From contig DASPXK010000299.1 of the NCBI GenBank assembly GCA_035637315.1, forward strand, positions 1 through 30,563: 30,563 nucleotides of DNA, given 5' to 3'. The notes beneath the pieces are model-generated. The model saw nothing but the letters and a program-made list of their open reading frames with translations, searched no databases and was not told the DNA's origin. This document shows positions 29,483-30,563 of this stretch, piece after piece. The position numbers were made by a program, and so were the translations under genes. Origin of the DNA: DASPXK01 sp035637315 (GTDB lineage Bacteria; Chloroflexota; UBA6077; JACCZL01). Within the stretch, counting starts at the first letter, position 1, and every line of letters begins with the position of its first letter.

Positions 29483-30563
29483 ATGGCCTACCAGAACCCC
29501 GCCAGGCGCTGGCCTGCATGGCTCAACGCACTGGCCCTGTTCGGCGTTGCCCTCGCCTTAGCGGTTTTCGTCCTGGGTTTCGAGCTGGAATGCGACCTGC
29601 CCACGCTCATGGCGCTCGCGGCGGGCGCCACCGCGGCTGCGCTGCTGCCCGTTCGCCTACCTGGGACTGCCTCGGTGTCGCTGCTGCCCGCAGTTCTCCT
29701 ACCGGCCTGGCTGGCGTGCGGTGCTGCCGACGCCGCTGGCGTGGCGGGGGTGGCCAGCCTGCTCGGGGGCGCGGTCCGCGCTCGGGCCCTTCGGCCGGCC
29801 GCGCTCGGCCCGGCCGCCGCTCTGGTTGGCGTCGTCTCGGGCGACCGATTGGCCGTCGCGCTCGCGGCATCGGGCGCGTTGGGAGCGTGGGCGACCGAGC
29901 GGCTGGTCGTGGGTTGCGTCTTCATGGTCGCTTACTGGCTCGGCGAGCTAGCGACCCTGCGGCTCGGTGACTGGCTCGGGCTCGCCGAAGGCGTCAGGAT
30001 GCTGCCGCGCTCGAGCATCGTGGCCAACGTCGTCCTGGCGTTTCCCGGGGTCGTCCTGGCCGACCTGCTGGTCAGTCGCGGCTTGCAGCTCTTTGGGCCG
30101 ATGCTGCTCCTGCTCCTCGCGGCTCTGGCTTTGATCGCTCTATACCTGGGGGCGGAGGCCGCTCGCCGCGATGCTGCCAGCGAAGGGGCCAGACTCCGAT
30201 CGATCGTCGCCCATGCCCCCGAAGGAATCTTCGCGGTCGGTCCCGACCTCAGCCTGGAGTGGCTGAACGAACCCGCGGCCCGTCTGACCGGCTGGAATCC
30301 TAGCGCCGCGATCGGCGAGTTGTGCTCCGAGGTCGTCCAGCTCCGTCTGGCCGATGGGACGCTGGCCGATCATCAGGGGGCGTTCGCGCTCGCGGCCCGA
30401 AGTGGCCACGCGGTCCACACGCCCGGAGTCCTCCAACTCCGTGAGGGGAGAACGACGCCGGTCGTCGTCAGCTACACGGCGGTGGCCGACGAATCCGGCG
30501 GCATGCAGGTTGGGGTGGGAGCCCTGCGCGAGGCCCACGCCGGGGCGCCCAGTGAGGCGGACG
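29483..30563 (+). CDS. Membrane PAS-domain sensor protein (3'-truncated)
   Basis: The frame from ATG 29483 stays open to the window end (360 codons, no stop). The N-terminal 225 residues are hydrophobic, with about six or seven membrane segments (LNALALFGVALALAVFVLG near 14-32; MLLLLLAALALIALYLG near 207-223). A charged linker with EAARRDAASEGARLRS leads into a PAS domain at about 236-345 with IVAHAPEGIFAVGPDLSLEW and LNEPAARLTGW, the typical PAS core. What follows is cut off; in such proteins it is usually a histidine kinase, GGDEF or HD-GYP domain. A signalling role in response to membrane or intracellular cues is inferred. Confidence 0.75.
   Translation, partial: MAYQNPARRWPAWLNALALFGVALALAVFVLGFELECDLPTLMALAAGATAAALLPVRLPGTASVSLLPAVLLPAWLACGAADAAGVAGVASLLGGAVRARALRPAALGPAAALVGVVSGDRLAVALAASGALGAWATERLVVGCVFMVAYWLGELATLRLGDWLGLAEGVRMLPRSSIVANVVLAFPGVVLADLLVSRGLQLFGPMLLLLLAALALIALYLGAEAARRDAASEGARLRSIVAHAPEGIFAVGPDLSLEWLNEPAARLTGWNPSAAIGELCSEVVQLRLADGTLADHQGAFALAARSGHAVHTPGVLQLREGRTTPVVVSYTAVADESGGMQVGVGALREAHAGAPSEAD

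Noticed and set aside
29305..29970. A 221-codon open frame on the plus strand overlapping the PAS sensor
   Set aside because: It is in a different frame from the membrane/PAS reading, is Arg-rich and lacks membrane or domain patterns.

Overview
The window is a GC-rich bacterial chromosomal segment. About its first 18.3 kb is a nearly complete, co-directional ribosomal-protein superoperon (end of str, then S10, spc and alpha operons, then L13/S9). The rest is an accessory flank. The gene order (tuf-rpsJ-...-secY-adk-infA-rpmJ-rpsM-rpsK-rpsD-rpoA-rplQ-truA-rplM-rpsI), frequent GTG/TTG starts, zinc-ribbon forms of S14, S4, L36 and adenylate kinase, and a flank with a D-aminoacylase, a MmgE/PrpD protein, a DUF2207 protein and a membrane PAS sensor suggest a high-GC Chloroflexota-like bacterium. 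That placement is an inference from gene content, not a phylogenetic result.

Layout: 3-1181 tuf (5' end cut by the window); 1275-12617 S10 and spc operons through secY; 12691-13350 adk; 13406-16708 infA, rpmJ, rpsM, rpsK, rpsD, rpoA, rplQ; 16723-18349 truA, rplM, rpsI. Most junctions overlap by 1-32 bp. Five are instead filled by imperfect inverted repeats of three sequence families: tuf/rpsJ, rpsJ/rplC, rpsS/rplV, rpsH/rplF and rplR/rpsE. truA has no canonical start codon but has a well placed Shine-Dalgarno sequence in front of an ATA. L30, S3 and S17 carry disordered C-terminal tails; the L30 tail is longer than its ribosomal core.

From 18267 to 21576 three genes run on the minus strand: a primary-type sigma-70 factor, a TPR protein and a DUF2207 membrane protein. 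The DUF2207 frame converges on rpsI and overlaps it by 83 bp. It also has a perfect TATAAT six bases before its ATG, which suggests a leaderless transcript. From 21988 the plus strand carries an N-acyl-D-amino-acid deacylase-like amidohydrolase (Asp where the family usually has its metal-bridging Cys), a small frameshifted ORF, a MmgE/PrpD protein, a lipoprotein with a duplicated beta domain and a GT-C type glycosyltransferase. A Pro/Ala-rich membrane-anchored protein follows on the minus strand. The window ends inside a multi-pass membrane protein with a PAS domain. I saw no rRNA or tRNA genes, insertion-sequence transposases or CRISPR arrays.
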